Counted from the stretch's first letter, positions 36,891 to 48,699 are shown. The stretch: DNA of 64,000 nucleotides from Schistocephalus solidus (GCA_017591395.1 WEDG01006414.1:1-64000); one strand, 5' to 3'. The notes: a model not told the origin generated them from the sequence alone. Numbers and translations are program-made.

Positions 36891-36899
36891 AACTGTTCA

Positions 36900-38140
36900 T
36901 GATCTGGGTTTTGGCTGTGGTTTGGGATCATTTTATTTAAATAATTTACGATCGCATTGGATAATTCAATGAAAATAAAGTGCAGGCGAATGCAGAGAAT
37001 CGAACTTGACCAGAATCAATGAATACATATAGCTTTAAAGTGCTTTCGCAAAACTATTTTTTCTCTTTTACTTATAAAGACAATGCTACATTTATAAACA
37101 AGCACTTTTTTTACCATCCCGAAAATATGAAACTGCGGATATGGCCGCGTAGAACAACCCATGTTAAAAAGCAAGCATACAATAATATACTTTTTTGCAT
37201 GATACTGGTTTCCATTAACGTCAGTAAAACGACGATGTTCATTTTTTTCTTGAACATTTTTTTCAAATCGGAATGGCTGTCACGACGGTAGAGGAGATTG
37301 ATGATCGTGCTTGCCTGAGGCATATTTGTAGATGTTTTCTCCCATCTAATTTCATTATCGTATCGAAAGAGGAATGGCAAAGTTACTTTTTGGTCACCGG
37401 AACGTGCCAGAACACGAACGAAGTTTTGTCTGAATCATTATTTTATTTTTCAGTACATTTTGCGGATTCATAACTGCAGTTAACTGATAAAGATCCAGGC
37501 AGGTTTACTTTTCCCTAAAATTCAAATGGGTTGTGTAAAATACGACATGTTGACAATCCGAAATGTGGCCTTTGCTATGACATCTATATCAACCTCGCAT
37601 CGCATATTGTACAAAGGCTTCCTTGATAACATCCAGCTCCTTTTGTTTTTTTTCTATTCAATTGTGGCCACCAATTTAAATTAAATCCCTGCTAATTTCT
37701 CAGCAAACTGTAGAGACCAACGAATTTTAACGTTGAGCATGTTTTGCCTCTGTTATGTGTTCCAACATTTAAGATCGTCGTTATGAATGCTGTTTAGTCT
37801 CTTTCTGTAGAAAAACTAACTAACTTCGCAGCAGTCACTAGATGCGTGTAACGGCGCTTTCATTATTTCTACTCGCAGGATGCAATGGTATGTGTGTTCA
37901 GGTGATTGATTTGGCAGACATTTCAGATATCTGTCACCTTATACTGCTTTCCTGCTCAAAGTATGACGACAGTCTTTTTAAATATGTGCTCTTCTGTTAC
38001 GTGTTATTGACATCCAGGTTACATGCTCAATCCACACCTCCCGAAATACGTTGTGTAATGGCTAGTAAAATATATACCTACACAGGTACCCCTTAAAGAA
38101 ACACGACACGGGAATGGTCGATTCTAGCCTATAAGCCATC
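36900..38140. other. AT-rich non-coding DNA
   Basis: Chance-size frames only (37019-37291, 37842-38096). Confidence 0.4.
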
Positions 38141-38149
38141 GTTAGTCAG

Positions 38150-38245
38150 CCCTACTCAACACCAGGTTTGGAGAAAAAAGAATTCGAACTCGGGATTCTT
38201 GCTCATTTAGGTAAACGCTCCCTAACTGACCCACGGTCCATTGTC
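38150..38245 (-). repeat. tRNA-derived SINE-like segment
   Basis: The minus strand reads an A-box-like gggtcagttagggagcg and a B-box cgagttcgaattc about 40 bases apart, the layout of a tRNA-type pol III promoter. It does not fold as a functional tRNA by eye. The same B-box block (cccgagttcaactc) recurs at 41206-41230 on the minus strand. Confidence 0.5.
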
Positions 38246-38752
38246 TGTGAGCTGTTATGAATGCAAACTATTGCATGTACTTTCACAGTCTAAGAAGTTT
38301 TGACGGGTGGCTTGAAGACGCGAAATGGCAACCACGTGCCGAGCAAGACGAGGAAAGTTGAGGTTGAGATGACAGAATATGGGGTCACATTGATAAAAGC
38401 TAGTGGATCGATGTGCGGGCATTGCAGCATGAGTTATTAGTCAATCTGCGGCCAGTTGTACCGATGCCTCTGAATGTCGTTTCGTCTGTTTACCATCTAC
38501 AGTGCAGCAATTCTGTAATTTATTTGGTATATCGTTGTACTTCTTAACCGTTTCAAATCAAAACACAGAATTGAACCCCAGGATACCAAAACTTTGTTAA
38601 CACGTGAATTGGTTAAAGAAACTTGAGTGGTAGAACTAGACACCTCAGCCGACCTTGTCTGTTTCGGTACAAACTTATCCTGTTAATACAACACGATCCT
38701 ATAAACCCAAAAATTAGGTTTGCTTCAATTTTATATTTCTAATTTGACCTAC

Positions 38753-38910
38753 GGATTTGCTACTGGCATCTCGCATTATAATGATATATCTTTCTTGAAA
38801 ATAAGTTATATTTAACTGATTTGGTTTCTCTCCAAGTAGCTGCAAAATTAGCCCATCTTTTTGCATCATCAGCGATTCAGTGGAACTATTGCATTCAAGT
38901 GTGTTATACG
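38753..38910 (-). CDS. candidate exon 2 of an unidentified gene
   Basis: This is a minus-strand stretch between an AG acceptor (…aaggatgctag) and a gtaggt donor. Two bases (CG) plus 52 codons read YNTLECNSSTES, then LMMQKDGLILQLLGEKPNQL, then NITYFQERYIIIMRDASSKS. Its entry phase completes the codon left open by the exon at 39108-39302, from which it is separated by a 197-base intron. Composition is protein-like, but I recognise no family. The open frame extends beyond both borders, so the borders rest on splice consensus and phase alone. Confidence 0.33.
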
Positions 38911-39107
38911 CTAGCATCCTTCGAAGTTTTGAACAAATAGGGGATAGCATGTAAACAAAAAGGACGTTGCAATACAGCGAAAGGATGAGCAACGACATGC
39001 AGCATTATGCAAGTGAGAAGAAGGGGTTTCGACTTACTACTTCCAAGTGCAGGAGGTGCATCAGAGAACTCTTCTCTAACCCCTCGGCGTGCTGTGCTCA
39101 AACTCAC

Positions 39108-39302
39108 TGCACTTCAGAGAACGTCTTGGTTTTAGGACTGCCCTGATGCACCCAATAATAGACATGAAGAGGGTTCTTGATGATGTACCTCGCCGTAGGG
39201 CTTCCTCAAATTGCGCGAAAGCAAAAACCTGCCCCTTCACACTTTCAGCACAGGAAAACGAACCTATAATTGCCCCGTTTTTACCATCATACAGAAGCTG
39301 AA
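39108..39302 (-). CDS. candidate exon 1 of an unidentified gene
   Basis: The minus strand has acceptor ttcacacag, 195 bases open in one frame (phase 1 in, phase 1 out) and a perfect gtgagt donor. The peptide runs QLLYDGKNGAIIGSFSCAES, VKGQVFAFAQFEEALRRGTS, SRTLFMSIIGCIRAVLKPRR, SLKC. It mixes hydrophobic and basic residues and reads like a genuine globular segment. GC rises locally as it does at the NDUFV2 exons. No family is recognised, and the preceding exon was not located. If transcribed, it belongs to a minus-strand gene that continues into 38910-38753. Confidence 0.45.
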
Positions 39303-39319
39303 CTGTGTGAACTGTCTTT

Positions 39320-40050
39320 ATGCGGGGAGGATTTTTGCACCATGGAAAGCTATCTCGGGTGAGTCACCGTTATATTAGTTACCTGGTGTTCTTTATAATA
39401 CAAGCGTTTTTACTCGCATGCACTTATTATTATTCCGTCCCTATTGCCGCTACAAACGGCTTTCCTTTAACTACCCGTTTGTCAGTCAGTGAGTTTTGTG
39501 AGTTTTCCTGAACTTAATTCTTGGTTTTTAGTCAGTGTTTTGCCACACTTTTGGCCAGATAAACGCTAAAATTACCAAATAGTCCTGCAAAATATTCAAA
39601 ATATGAAAATGTTTCGTAAGAGAAACAAAAAGGCGCCTATGTTGGATCATCACTCGAATTTATTATCAGAGACAGCGTCGTATAAGGGTACGTGATTGCC
39701 CAGGTTCGTAAATCTATTTTTGGCTTTTCATACCAACTTATTCAGGAAAAATAAACACGATGGAAGTTCTCTGTCACAACAGCAGTCACGAAATGAGCCA
39801 CAAATGCAGTGACGTAGACGGGCTTTACAAGCGGTTGGAGGCACTGCATTAAAAAAGGAAGACAATATTGCTGAATAACAATATCTTCGATTGATGCTTA
39901 GAGCGAACGGTTCCCCGCGCAAACGAGAAGCGAAACCATATCCTAAGTTTTAGTTACCTCTCTCATAAGTTAATAATATATTGGAAGCCAGCAGCCACAG
40001 TTTTCAAATGCCTCTGGATTTGGAGCTGAACTTAGGTGGAGGCAATCACA
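39320..40050. other. non-coding, no feature recognised
   Basis: Small frames only, including a minus 39728-39922 frame without motif. Confidence 0.35.
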
Positions 40051-40054
40051 AGGT

Positions 40055-40400
40055 GACCGTTCCTGAAGCCAAAAGACCTACTGCTGCAGAACGAAACATC
40101 TGGGGTCGTTTCCTGATGCAGTTGTGACCAAAGCAAGTATGTCGGAGAATTTTAAAGATAAATCCGAATACAAATGGCAGAACACGCAGCAGCAGTGAAA
40201 AGGAATGACACCAACTCCCATGTCATGGCTCATTCCGCGGTATCCGGCCGTGCATTCAAGTTTGATGAAGCTGAAATTCTCACTGGAGGAGACAAACGCA
40301 TGAGCCGCAAACTACTCGAGTCCTGAGTTTTCTGGCCCCTGATCAATAATTAAGCGCAATGAGCGGCCCGCCACATATTCAGTACTGAGGTATCGCAAAA
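40055..40400 (+). pseudogene. Penelope-like element, GIY-YIG endonuclease fragment
   Basis: One frame with stops gives PKDLLLQNETSGVV (about 40069-40110), then a C-x-C block, KYVGE (about 40137-40152, the YIG half), IRIQMAEHAAAVKRND, a histidine block NSHVMAHSAVSGRAFKFDEA, EILTGGDKRMSRKLLES and, in a shifted frame, LPATYSVLR. This matches the linker-to-C-terminus order of PLE endonucleases. At least four in-frame stops kill it. The RT portion is absent. GC-rich PLE-like tail sequence continues to about 40720 before a (TA)n run at 40922. Confidence 0.8.
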
Positions 40401-40918
40401 GTAATGTTGTAAGCCACGTGGCGACAGTGCAGATTACTAATTATTCCTGGTCGGCGAGCCAAATGGCCCAAATGCTCACACGGATGAGGAAATGGGGCCT
40501 TTAGCAACTGGACTGCGTACCATCATCACATCACATCCAACCGCATGTGATGAGTGTGTGAGCAGATACTTTTGACAGGCCCGCAGGCGCACAGCATTCG
40601 CATAACAACAGCATACTGCACAATCTGGCTGGTGAGGCAATTTTCATACCATGTGCAACTATCGGCGATGCATTCGGCAGCTGTCAATTGTGAGTGGCAT
40701 GTAGTGGCTTAGAAAATACACCCTATAAAGACGGCATAATCCAGAGGATCCAATAATTTTACCTGAATCTGCCTCTGATGAAATATTCGAGTGAGAATCT
40801 GAAACTTCAGGTTAATAAAAATGTTGTTTCAGTGATCGCTTTAATGTTTGTTTGAAAATACTCCTAAATTACATTGCCATTCTCTAAACTCAATTCAGTG
40901 GGTAATAATGATCATAAA

Positions 40919-40921
<3 letters not shown>

Positions 40922-40970
<49 letters not shown>
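40922..40970. repeat. (TA)n microsatellite
   Basis: About 49 bases of uninterrupted TA. It forms the left border of a 235-base direct repeat. Confidence 0.97.
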
Positions 40971-40971
<1 letters not shown>

Positions 40972-41205
40972 ACTTCTTAAGTAACAACGATGGATGGGAT
41001 ATGTGGAAAATAATTTATTGGTTTAGGATGTTTTATAACAAACGATTATCATTAATTGTGTACCGTCATCATATGCCATCTTTTCATTAACAATTTATGT
41101 TTGACTATTTATTGTCTCCAGCTTGGTGCTATTTGAACGTCATTTTGATGATGCAATGCAATTTGGGATACGAATTGATTTTATACATATTTTTCCCACG
41201 GAAAA
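40970..41205. repeat. left copy of a 235-base direct repeat flanking a PLE fragment
   Basis: Begins agacttcttaagtaa and ends …ttttcccacgg. It aligns end to end with 42011-42245 at about 80% by eye, and both copies start at the right edge of a (TA)n run. Confidence 0.85.
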
Positions 41206-41399
41206 TAGAGTTGAACTCGGGATTTTTTAAGTTGGTCACAACAAACCATCAACAGACAAAATTAAAAAATGAGAAATGAAATGGTCAGATGACCAGTGTG
41301 TGCTACAGGACTGACAAGGACAGACAACCAACAGGGGTGTGCAGAATGGGCACATAATTGGATTAGGGCTGGTTAGGGGGGGGCTGTTAGGTCTCCCCG

Positions 41400-41930
41400 T
41401 ACCGAAGGCGATGGGGGTGGCAACTAAATGTGACTGCAGACGGTAAACTTAATGGTCTTCGATGCGGGATGGGGACAGAGGTAGTTGCACCGATGTTGGA
41501 GGTGTTAATAGTTTCAACTGATTTTCGCCGTGTCAGAGGAGGGGTGGTGAGACAGTGATATTCAACATGGTCCAGAAACGATTTGCGGCTCTGGTTAGGT
41601 TGTGAGCACACGTCAGTGAGCCGGGAACGCAGGCCTTCGTATTGATAGTCCAGATCGACATGGCGGTTGATGCTGGTCGTGTTCGAGTGCCACGCGTCGA
41701 GGAATTCTCGCGCCTGCTTGGTGTTAGCCATTGCGACACTTTCGGTTCCGTCTTAATTGAAGCGATGGTTGATTTCAAAGGCGTGCGCAAAGATGATTGA
41801 CAAAGGGTCGCGTCGACGAGTGGCTAGTTTATTTTTTGTAATACGCGTCCCAAGTCGTCAGCCGGTGTGACCAATATAAGTGCAAAGGCAGTTAAGACAA
41901 GGCATGCAGTTTATAAAATTGCAATGGCAT
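41400..41930 (-). pseudogene. Penelope-like element, GIY-YIG endonuclease C-terminal part
   Basis: Minus-strand blocks in order are CMPCLNCLCTYIGHTG (about 41903-41860; the YIG motif, followed by a stop in place of the usual Arg), RITKNKLATRRRDPLSIIFA (about 41843-41785), HAFEINHRFN, then an open run (41731-41387) with AMANTKQAREFLDAWHSN, SINRHVDLDYQYEGLRSRLT and a Ser/Pro-rich tail. This order is typical of the end of PLE ORFs. The RT half is missing. It lies between two 235-base direct repeats and two (TA)n runs. A tRNA-like B-box piece follows at 41206-41235. Confidence 0.85.
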
Positions 41931-41945
41931 TAAATTAAAATGACA

Positions 41946-41949
<4 letters not shown>

Positions 41950-42010
<61 letters not shown>
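41950..42010. repeat. (TA)n microsatellite with one TAAA interruption
   Basis: About 61 bases of TA repeat, immediately left of the second direct-repeat copy. Confidence 0.97.
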
Positions 42011-42245
42011 AGACTTCTTAAGTAATAACGATAGATGGGAGATGGGGTAAATAATTGATTGGTTAAGGATGTTCTATTACACATGATTATCTTAAATTGT
42101 GTACCATCATTAAATGTCATCTTTTCATTAACAATTCATGTTTGAAAATGTATTTTCTCTAGCGAAGTGTTTTTTTAACGTCATTCAGACGATGCGATTC
42201 GATTTGGCATATAACTTGATTTTATAGATATTTTGCCCACGGCTT
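42011..42245. repeat. right copy of the 235-base direct repeat
   Basis: Pairs with 40970-41205; same start (agacttcttaagtaa) and same end (cccacgg). Confidence 0.85.
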
Positions 42246-42249
42246 AAAA

Positions 42250-43870
42250 CCTCTTTCTCTGTTTATTGCCTTTGATCTCAGATCATCACCTTTTATTCCA
42301 GAAGGGTAATGAGGGTTTGTATTTAAAAAGACCTACGACAATTTATACAGCTTTATACATGCTTTGATTAAAATAGTTTTATGCTGCAATCTAATGTTGA
42401 ATCTAGATTGGTGTAGAATACACTGTGTTTATTGGTCCAAATTTGGATGGCTTAATTTGCCAGCGATCGAGGAATTACATTGAATTTTAATTTTTTTAAA
42501 TCGTGGGCAGTAACTTTTTTATACCTGTAACTAAATGTAGCTCCCGGTTTGTAAGCCAGTTTAAGAAAACGTTGCGAAAAAAGGTTTATGCCGTCAAAGA
42601 CTATAACATTTAGCGAATAACTGAATTTCTTTCTCTGACGTGCGTTTACAACCTAAAAATAAACCAATCATTGGATAGTGATTGGTTACTTATGTAAGAG
42701 TGAAAATTTGTGTAGAAATATGTAACGTAAGAGGCAAAAACCAGTCTCTTATACTTTGTTTACTTAAGGTTTGCACTTAAGGCTGTGTTAAAATCGTATT
42801 CATCGAGGATAATTTGCAGACAAAAATCGACGTTTTTTGATTTCCAGGAATTGTACTGCGTTTTTGCATTCGCTGTGGTAAAACTTCTTGTTTGTTAAGC
42901 GAATATTAATATTTTAATTTTATTTTTATTTATTCCTTCAGAGAATGGAAAATTTGATCTTTGGTTTATGAAAATCAGGTAAACGGAGCTATGAGAAATC
43001 GCCTTGCTTTCGGGAAAAACAAGGACAAATTTAGTTTTAGAAATTTTGTTTGCATATTTTTAACGTCTTATGCCACAAAATCTAGGTAATAAACTTGTGT
43101 GAGTGTATTTTATCTAACCACACCGTTAATTGGGACTGCAAACAAGCATACATAATAAAAGCCGTCATTTTTACTTTCAAGCAACACACGGAAGACTTTC
43201 CAGACTATATATATATGCAGTGTACTTTTAATGAATACGGAAAATTGAAGTGGAAAGGGTATGAGTTCAACATTTATTCGCGAAATCTTAGTATGTAATT
43301 GAGTACTCGGTTGCGCATTTGCGATCTTTGAACTGGGCTGAGAAGTTAGCAAGTATAACGAGAAAATTTCCAATATTACAAAATAAGTGAGTGCTTTCAT
43401 TTTGAAGAGACATTGTATCCCTTATTTTCAGCGAAGTTGAAAAACCGGTTTAATATATCATTCTTACTTGATGAGAACTTGAAAACGGTTGAGTACGCAG
43501 TCATTCGACAGTGAAATGTCTAATTAATGTGTTTTTAAAAGAGGTAATTTATTAAAGAGTTTTTGAAGTGGATCTTTGTTATATTAATAGCCCAATTAGG
43601 TTTAAGGTGTTTATTCTTTTCGAAAACGACGTTGTATGTTTGGGTGTATTTGAAAATACAGCCCAAATAGTCATGTGCATTAGAATGAATGTCTAAGAAG
43701 TCAATATTTCGGTAAATGCCATTATTACAAATCTTATTTTCAGTGATTTGATAAGCTCCTGCGACAGAAACTTCATCCAATAATTGTCAATAAATGCTGT
43801 TGTTTTTTACAGCAAGCAATAACAGAATGAAATGCAGTAAAGCACAGTGGTATACGGATGGCACCCTTAA
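42250..43870. other. AT-rich non-coding DNA
   Basis: Nothing recognised; overlapping small frames on both strands at 43095-43400. Confidence 0.4.
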
Positions 43871-43881
43871 AAAGACTACAC

Positions 43882-43945
43882 AGTAGGTCAAACAGCGGTA
43901 GCTTACTATCCCGCATGACAAGAGTTGAAATCCTGGAGATTTATT
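43882..43945 (+). repeat. tRNA-like SINE segment
   Basis: Has an A-box-like ggtcaaacagcggtagc, an anticodon-arm-like ctatcccgcatgac and a B-box-like agagttgaaatcctgg in tRNA order. The B-box deviates from consensus (gttcga), so it is probably a decayed tRNA-derived repeat. Confidence 0.4.
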
Positions 43946-44129
43946 GGTCAGTATGAGGCCTGCGGCACGGCTTTTAAACAATATCATGGCTGACTCACTA
44001 TTTCAAGAGTATTCATTCTCGTTGGTTGGTTTGTAGACATGCATGGCGTATTAACAAAGAAATTTGCCGGATTATGCAATCGTAATTGTAAATGTATTCA
44101 AAATATTCCTTTCATTTCTTATGCCACAT

Positions 44130-44470
44130 AGAACACTGGTGATGGAGACCTTACAAGAAGAATTACACAAAAAACGCATAGATAATCTTTAGATATGATC
44201 AGATTGCTCTGTCATTGAAATGGGCTACGCCAGCTTTACAAGACCACCTATCAGGTCAAACAGAAAAGGCAAACGAATCACCAAGATAAGAGGTGAGCTC
44301 CATAAAATGTTTTACCAAGTTTAAGAGAAGATACGATTTGGTGTATTTTTTCGATCACGTTTTATGCCATGTTACATTTTGAACACACTCCTAGCTTTTT
44401 CAGTGATTAAAATTTGATATTTTAAAACAGTGGGATTTTTTTCGTTACCTACAAATTTCGTGATGGCTGT
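44130..44470 (+). repeat. interspersed repeat family C, copy 2
   Basis: Partner of 30525-30860; see the blocks listed there. This copy retains the 'cacctatcaggtca' and 'gaacacactcctagc' blocks but not the inverted repeat. Confidence 0.7.
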
Positions 44471-44474
44471 TTTG

Positions 44475-45290
44475 GTGCATTATTACCTAGGGATTTTTGG
44501 TGGCATAATTGCATAAATTTTTATGCATGTTTGAAATCGTAACTGAAATAACACAAACAATGGAAAGATCATATGCATTTCTACCTTCTAAAATATTTAA
44601 GTAAAAAAACGTATAACAAATCCTAGAGTGTATGCTCTTCCATAAGTACTACATGGTCTTGCGCAAGACAAGATTTGCGAAGATAGAACGATTGATAAAT
44701 TAAATCTGCATTTCGAGCTCTAATTTAGGCGCAAACTTGTTCCGTTGGCAACAAATATTTTAAGTTGAGAACTGTTCCTTCCTACAATAACATATTTTTA
44801 TCCATGTGAAAACTTATTTGAGAAAGATAAGTTACACTTTTTCTGTCTATGATGACAACAAAAGATGTCTGATTGCTTATAAAAAGAGTTGATCTTTACT
44901 GAGTAGAAACAAAGTGAAGACAGCTAACTGACAGCCAGCACTGGTTTAATTTAATTTGCTTAAATTATTCAATAGGACACAATCTGCGCCAAAATCGACC
45001 ATTTTTTGATCAATCTTTTTTTTCAAAACTACTCATCCTTCCCTTCGACGCCTCTTGTTATCCCTCTTTTCCCGCTTTTCGTACTTCACTGAAGTGAGTC
45101 GCTTTTGCATTGCTGCTTTTAAAATAACTTCATTTGAGGAATTCAAGCACATCATGGGGCTTTTCGATTAACACGATTTCACCCAACTCGGGACTGAATT
45201 TTTAGCGCACTACGGGTGGCATTATGACTACTTAGACTTTTGGCATGCGAGTAACTATGCAGACTGGCAAAATGCACTCAGCATGCGTGT
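44475..45290. other. AT-rich non-coding DNA
   Basis: Nothing recognised. Confidence 0.4.
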
Positions 45291-45574
45291 AGCGCCTGCG
45301 CGTAGATTCAGCTAAGGACTACTGACTTATTTAAACACTACTACCCCCAGGCACAATGTCTGCCGTTGTTTAGGAGAGTGGGTTCACTCCCCTCCCGTTG
45401 GTGTGTCGGGGGGAGAAGGTCAGACTTTGGCTTGAGTGAATACACCAGTGAGCAGACATCACGTTAACACCCAAAGTGTGAGGAAATTGTACACAGATAA
45501 AATAACGTGCAGTGAGTCATCAGTGGGAGAGGATAGCTGCAAGTGCGCTCGGATTACGCTTAAGGCCTATACGA

Positions 45575-45700
45575 GGACTCAGTCGAAAAATCTGAACCAC
45601 CCCAAGTCCCCACCCTTTGCATAAGCTTTGGAAATTGGTAGTACGGACTAGAAGTATCCCAAATATTGCACAACGTTATCCCACTGATGTTCTCAACAGC
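45575..45700. repeat. short direct repeat, copy 1
   Basis: Aligns with 46125-46245: 'agtcg.aa...tgaacc.cca...gtcccca', then 'ctttgcat' against 'ctttcgcat', then 'gaa..tg.ta' and a 'tatcc' block. Both minus-strand translations carry a G-T-x-G-G-S motif. The two copies bracket a (GA)n and a (CA)n run. Confidence 0.5.
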
Positions 45701-45791
45701 TTGAAGGGGACTTTTATCGCTTGATCTATTTGAATTTAACATTTAAACCGACCCTGGTAGTGACGTAGATGTGGACGCCAGTAACGAAGAT

Positions 45792-45816
45792 GAGAGAGAG
45801 AGAGAGAGAGAGAGAG
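45792..45816. repeat. (GA)n microsatellite
   Basis: About 25 bases of GA repeat. Confidence 0.95.
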
Positions 45817-46052
45817 TGGCAGAGTGGGGAGAATAAGACTGTTTAGAAGTAATGCGCCCAACGATCTGCGCGCGTAGGTCACTGACTCCCCCGCCCGTTT
45901 CAGATAAATAACAGTTAATCCCTGCATACTTGGTCATCTTGCGTCTGACCAATCTGCTTACCCCCTTACTCTCTCTCTTTCAGCAATCCGTTACCCTTCC
46001 TTCCTCCCTGGTTTCTGTCATAACGCTTTGTTCGTCTTCCCCCCTCCACACA

Positions 46053-46077
46053 AACACACACACACACACACACACAC
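46053..46077. repeat. (CA)n microsatellite
   Basis: About 25 bases of CA repeat. Several apparent frames around it are artefacts of this run. Confidence 0.95.
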
Positions 46078-46124
46078 AAACGAGTGCTTCCGTTTTCTGA
46101 CTGATGAAAGTGAAGACGAATAGT

Positions 46125-46245
46125 AAGTAAGTCGGAATAGTGAACCGCCACATGTCCCCAACTTTCGCATGATCTCTCGAAGCTGATAATGGGAAATAAC
46201 AGTATACGGTATCCTACTGTGATTGCAGAAGATGTGATAGTGGGT
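46125..46245. repeat. short direct repeat, copy 2
   Basis: Partner of 45575-45700. Confidence 0.5.
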
Positions 46246-46259
46246 TACCATTTATTTTG

Positions 46260-47310
46260 AAAATATCGTTTTAAAAAAATAAGTAAGAAGACCACAATTC
46301 ACCTTGGATGAAAATGGGCACACAAAGGAAATGACATCGGAAGATAACAAACGATACATAGTGACCGGAATTTGCAACTGCCAGCATCATGAATAGTCGT
46401 CTGTGAATGAGATCTACATTTTGAGCCAGATCATTTACTTGCAAAACTGTATTAGCATCGTATGCAAGTAAACGAATTTTTGTAGCTATAATAAACAAAG
46501 ATTGGTAAAAAGGAGTATCTAATGGACACAAACGACCAGGCCGGGTAGGTATAAGGAAATGGACATGTGAATGGAGGACAGAAATGTTAATTAAATTCCT
46601 AAGGCCCACAAAGGATGCTAAATTGAAGACAAATAACCAGCATTAAGATTGGTAACATGATAGTATATATGTACAGCAAGCCCTAACTCATAGTTTGATT
46701 ATACTACAAGCAAGTAAGTTTAAGTATCATCAAAATGTCAGCCACAAACACCAAAACTAACCAAAATATTAAGATTTTCTTTTAAGTAGTACCCTTTGGA
46801 AGAAAATGCATTAATTAACTGCATTTCAGCGTAATAATATATGCATGAACCCATCGAAAATACCTTATGCAGGAGAAACCCTCTGTAAAATTGTTTTTTT
46901 CCTTAATTTGCATATTTCAATCAGTCAACTTCCCATTAATCAAGTGGCTGAGGGGGAAGAGATCACAAACGTTAGGCTCATTTGAATTTACTATTTTGGA
47001 ATTTGCTTTGCGCAATTTAAACTTGTCTCTCGACTAGGTTCCACGTTTTAAAAATGTTAAATATGCGTGTCAAACTGTCGTTGTTTTCATTAATGGGCTT
47101 CGCTGCTGGGTCGGTTTTATGCTATGTGAACACCCGAAAGTGCGGAGTTCCTTAAATGGAACCATATTATTCTTAAACTACTCTAGTACATCCTGCAAAA
47201 CTTGGTTCCGTCTTTTGACAATACTAGACTTCTTTCCTGCATTACGATTGAACGGAAGAATACATATTATATAGGCCTATGCGTCTGTAACACATATTTT
47301 GCCCGAAATA
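46260..47310. other. non-coding, one long unassigned minus frame
   Basis: A 112-codon minus frame (46609-46271) has no recognised domain. Its plus-strand bases 46540-46612 resemble 48195-48250 (acatg.gaatgga…aggcccac against acatgcgaatgga…aagcccac), so it is more likely repeat than gene. Confidence 0.3.
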
Positions 47311-47319
47311 CCAAGGGAA

Positions 47320-47960
47320 AGATTTATAAGTTGCACCTTAATTGTTCAATTTCTGTTTATCCGGCAATTATACAGAAAATGTGAAGGAGTCGCAGTACAA
47401 ATGCCACTCAGGCCAATCTTTGCGGACGTTTTAATGGGTCATCAAAAGGAAGAAGATGTCAAATAATTAAAAAAGAGAAGATACAGGGATTATAAATTCA
47501 CGATTGTTGATAAAAAGGAAGACGTTGAAGATCTCTTAATGCTATGAATAAATTGCATCCGAAGAGTAAATTCACAATGAAAATGGGTCAGTGCAACACG
47601 TTTCCCTTCCTAAATATCGCCATGGTCAAAGAGGACGACGGCTGAATAAGATGCTCTTCTTTCAACGAAAAAATCCACAATTACATTTTACAAACCTTGT
47701 GCTGATAAAAGGTAAACGATCTCTGGTCAAAACTCTCTTTTAAAGAGCAAGGAATAGTTGCTCTTGTGCGACACTAGATACATGAATTTTCCGCATCAAA
47801 GTATACCGTGTCTATCCTGCACGCTTTATTCAAAAGGACAGCAACTGTCTACGGCCAAAATTGATAAAACAGTCAGTTCCATAAAAGCCCGTTATTATAT
47901 CTAAAACTTTTATGCTTGACAAAATTTTAAAACACAATAAAGCAAATGGTTGTGATGCGA
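47320..47960 (+). pseudogene. Penelope-like element of a second lineage, reverse transcriptase fragment
   Basis: Blocks are IVQFLFIRQLYRKCEGVAVQ (about 47338-47400), PLRPIFADVLMG (about 47403-47440; PLE form SPLGPIFADVFMG), a catalytic region where YVDDTF has become YRDYKF followed by TIVDKKEDVEDLL (about 47490-47540), KLHPKSKFTMKMGQCNTFPF (about 47550-47610) and LNIAMVKEDDG. The catalytic Asp pair is lost and stops are present. The EGVAMGSPLGP style differs from the 4.3-kb element, so it is another PLE subfamily. A short (GA)n at 47959-47973 ends the recognisable part. The endonuclease piece at 48420-48690 may be its 3' end. Confidence 0.75.
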
Positions 47961-47973
47961 GAGAGAGAGAGAG
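47959..47973. repeat. short (GA)n run
   Basis: Fifteen bases of GA at the end of the RT fragment. Confidence 0.9.
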
Positions 47974-48419
47974 TACGTGAGCTGTGCTTTATTTCGAAAG
48001 AAAAATTCCAAAAATCTCAGCAAAAAAAGGTCCTCCATTCACAGTGAAGTATCATCCTTGAATGCGTCTCAAAATATTGATCAATTTGGACTTCCTTCAA
48101 ATTGTTGCCCGTGTCATGCGCTGATGACCTCATTTTTGTTGTTCGAATAAACAAATAGGAATGAAAACCGTATAAAATGGGTCAACTAGGCTAATGGACG
48201 TACAAATAAGAGGATTCACATGCGAATGGAGAGCAGAAAAGATGGCTGCTCAATTTCAAAAGCCCACGTAACAGTAAAGACGTAAACCGCAGCTGAGTTC
48301 GTCTTTATCACTCCTACTAAAAGATTTCCGGGCAATGGATGCCTTGCCATTGCATGCAACGCCAAAATTTTCGCATGACTTCACGCGCACTTGCGGGTTC
48401 AATTACATTTAGCAGTTGG

Positions 48420-48690
48420 CAGCCCGGGTCGCCGAGAATTTGCCTAACTGGCTTTTCAAACAATAAAATACCACGGTTATCGGCTACGGAACATCTGTCG
48501 GACAGCGGGCACTCTATGGACTTCAAAGCAGCTTTATGAATACTTTCTCGGTAACGAACAATTGGAACCGCACACTTCTTGGAAGCAGTCTATATACGGA
48601 GGGAGAAATCCGACCTATACAAGCAGCTAGACCACACGAGAAATCTAAACTCACCCTGGTATTCTTCACGGTTAGATTATCTCGTGAGTG
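48420..48690 (+). pseudogene. Penelope-like element, GIY-YIG C-terminal fragment
   Basis: Frame one gives SATEHLSDSGHSMDFKAAL (about 48480-48538). After a +1 shift the sequence continues FLEAVYIRREKSDLYKQLDH and TRNLNSPW (about 48576-48660). AEHLSDSGHSIDF and (K)EA..I.R.KP.LN..LDH are the usual ends of GIY-YIG retroelement proteins. It is consistent in orientation and lineage style with the RT fragment 450 bases upstream. The minus frame over 48317-48526 is considered a shadow. Confidence 0.65.
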
Positions 48691-48699
48691 TAAGTTGTG

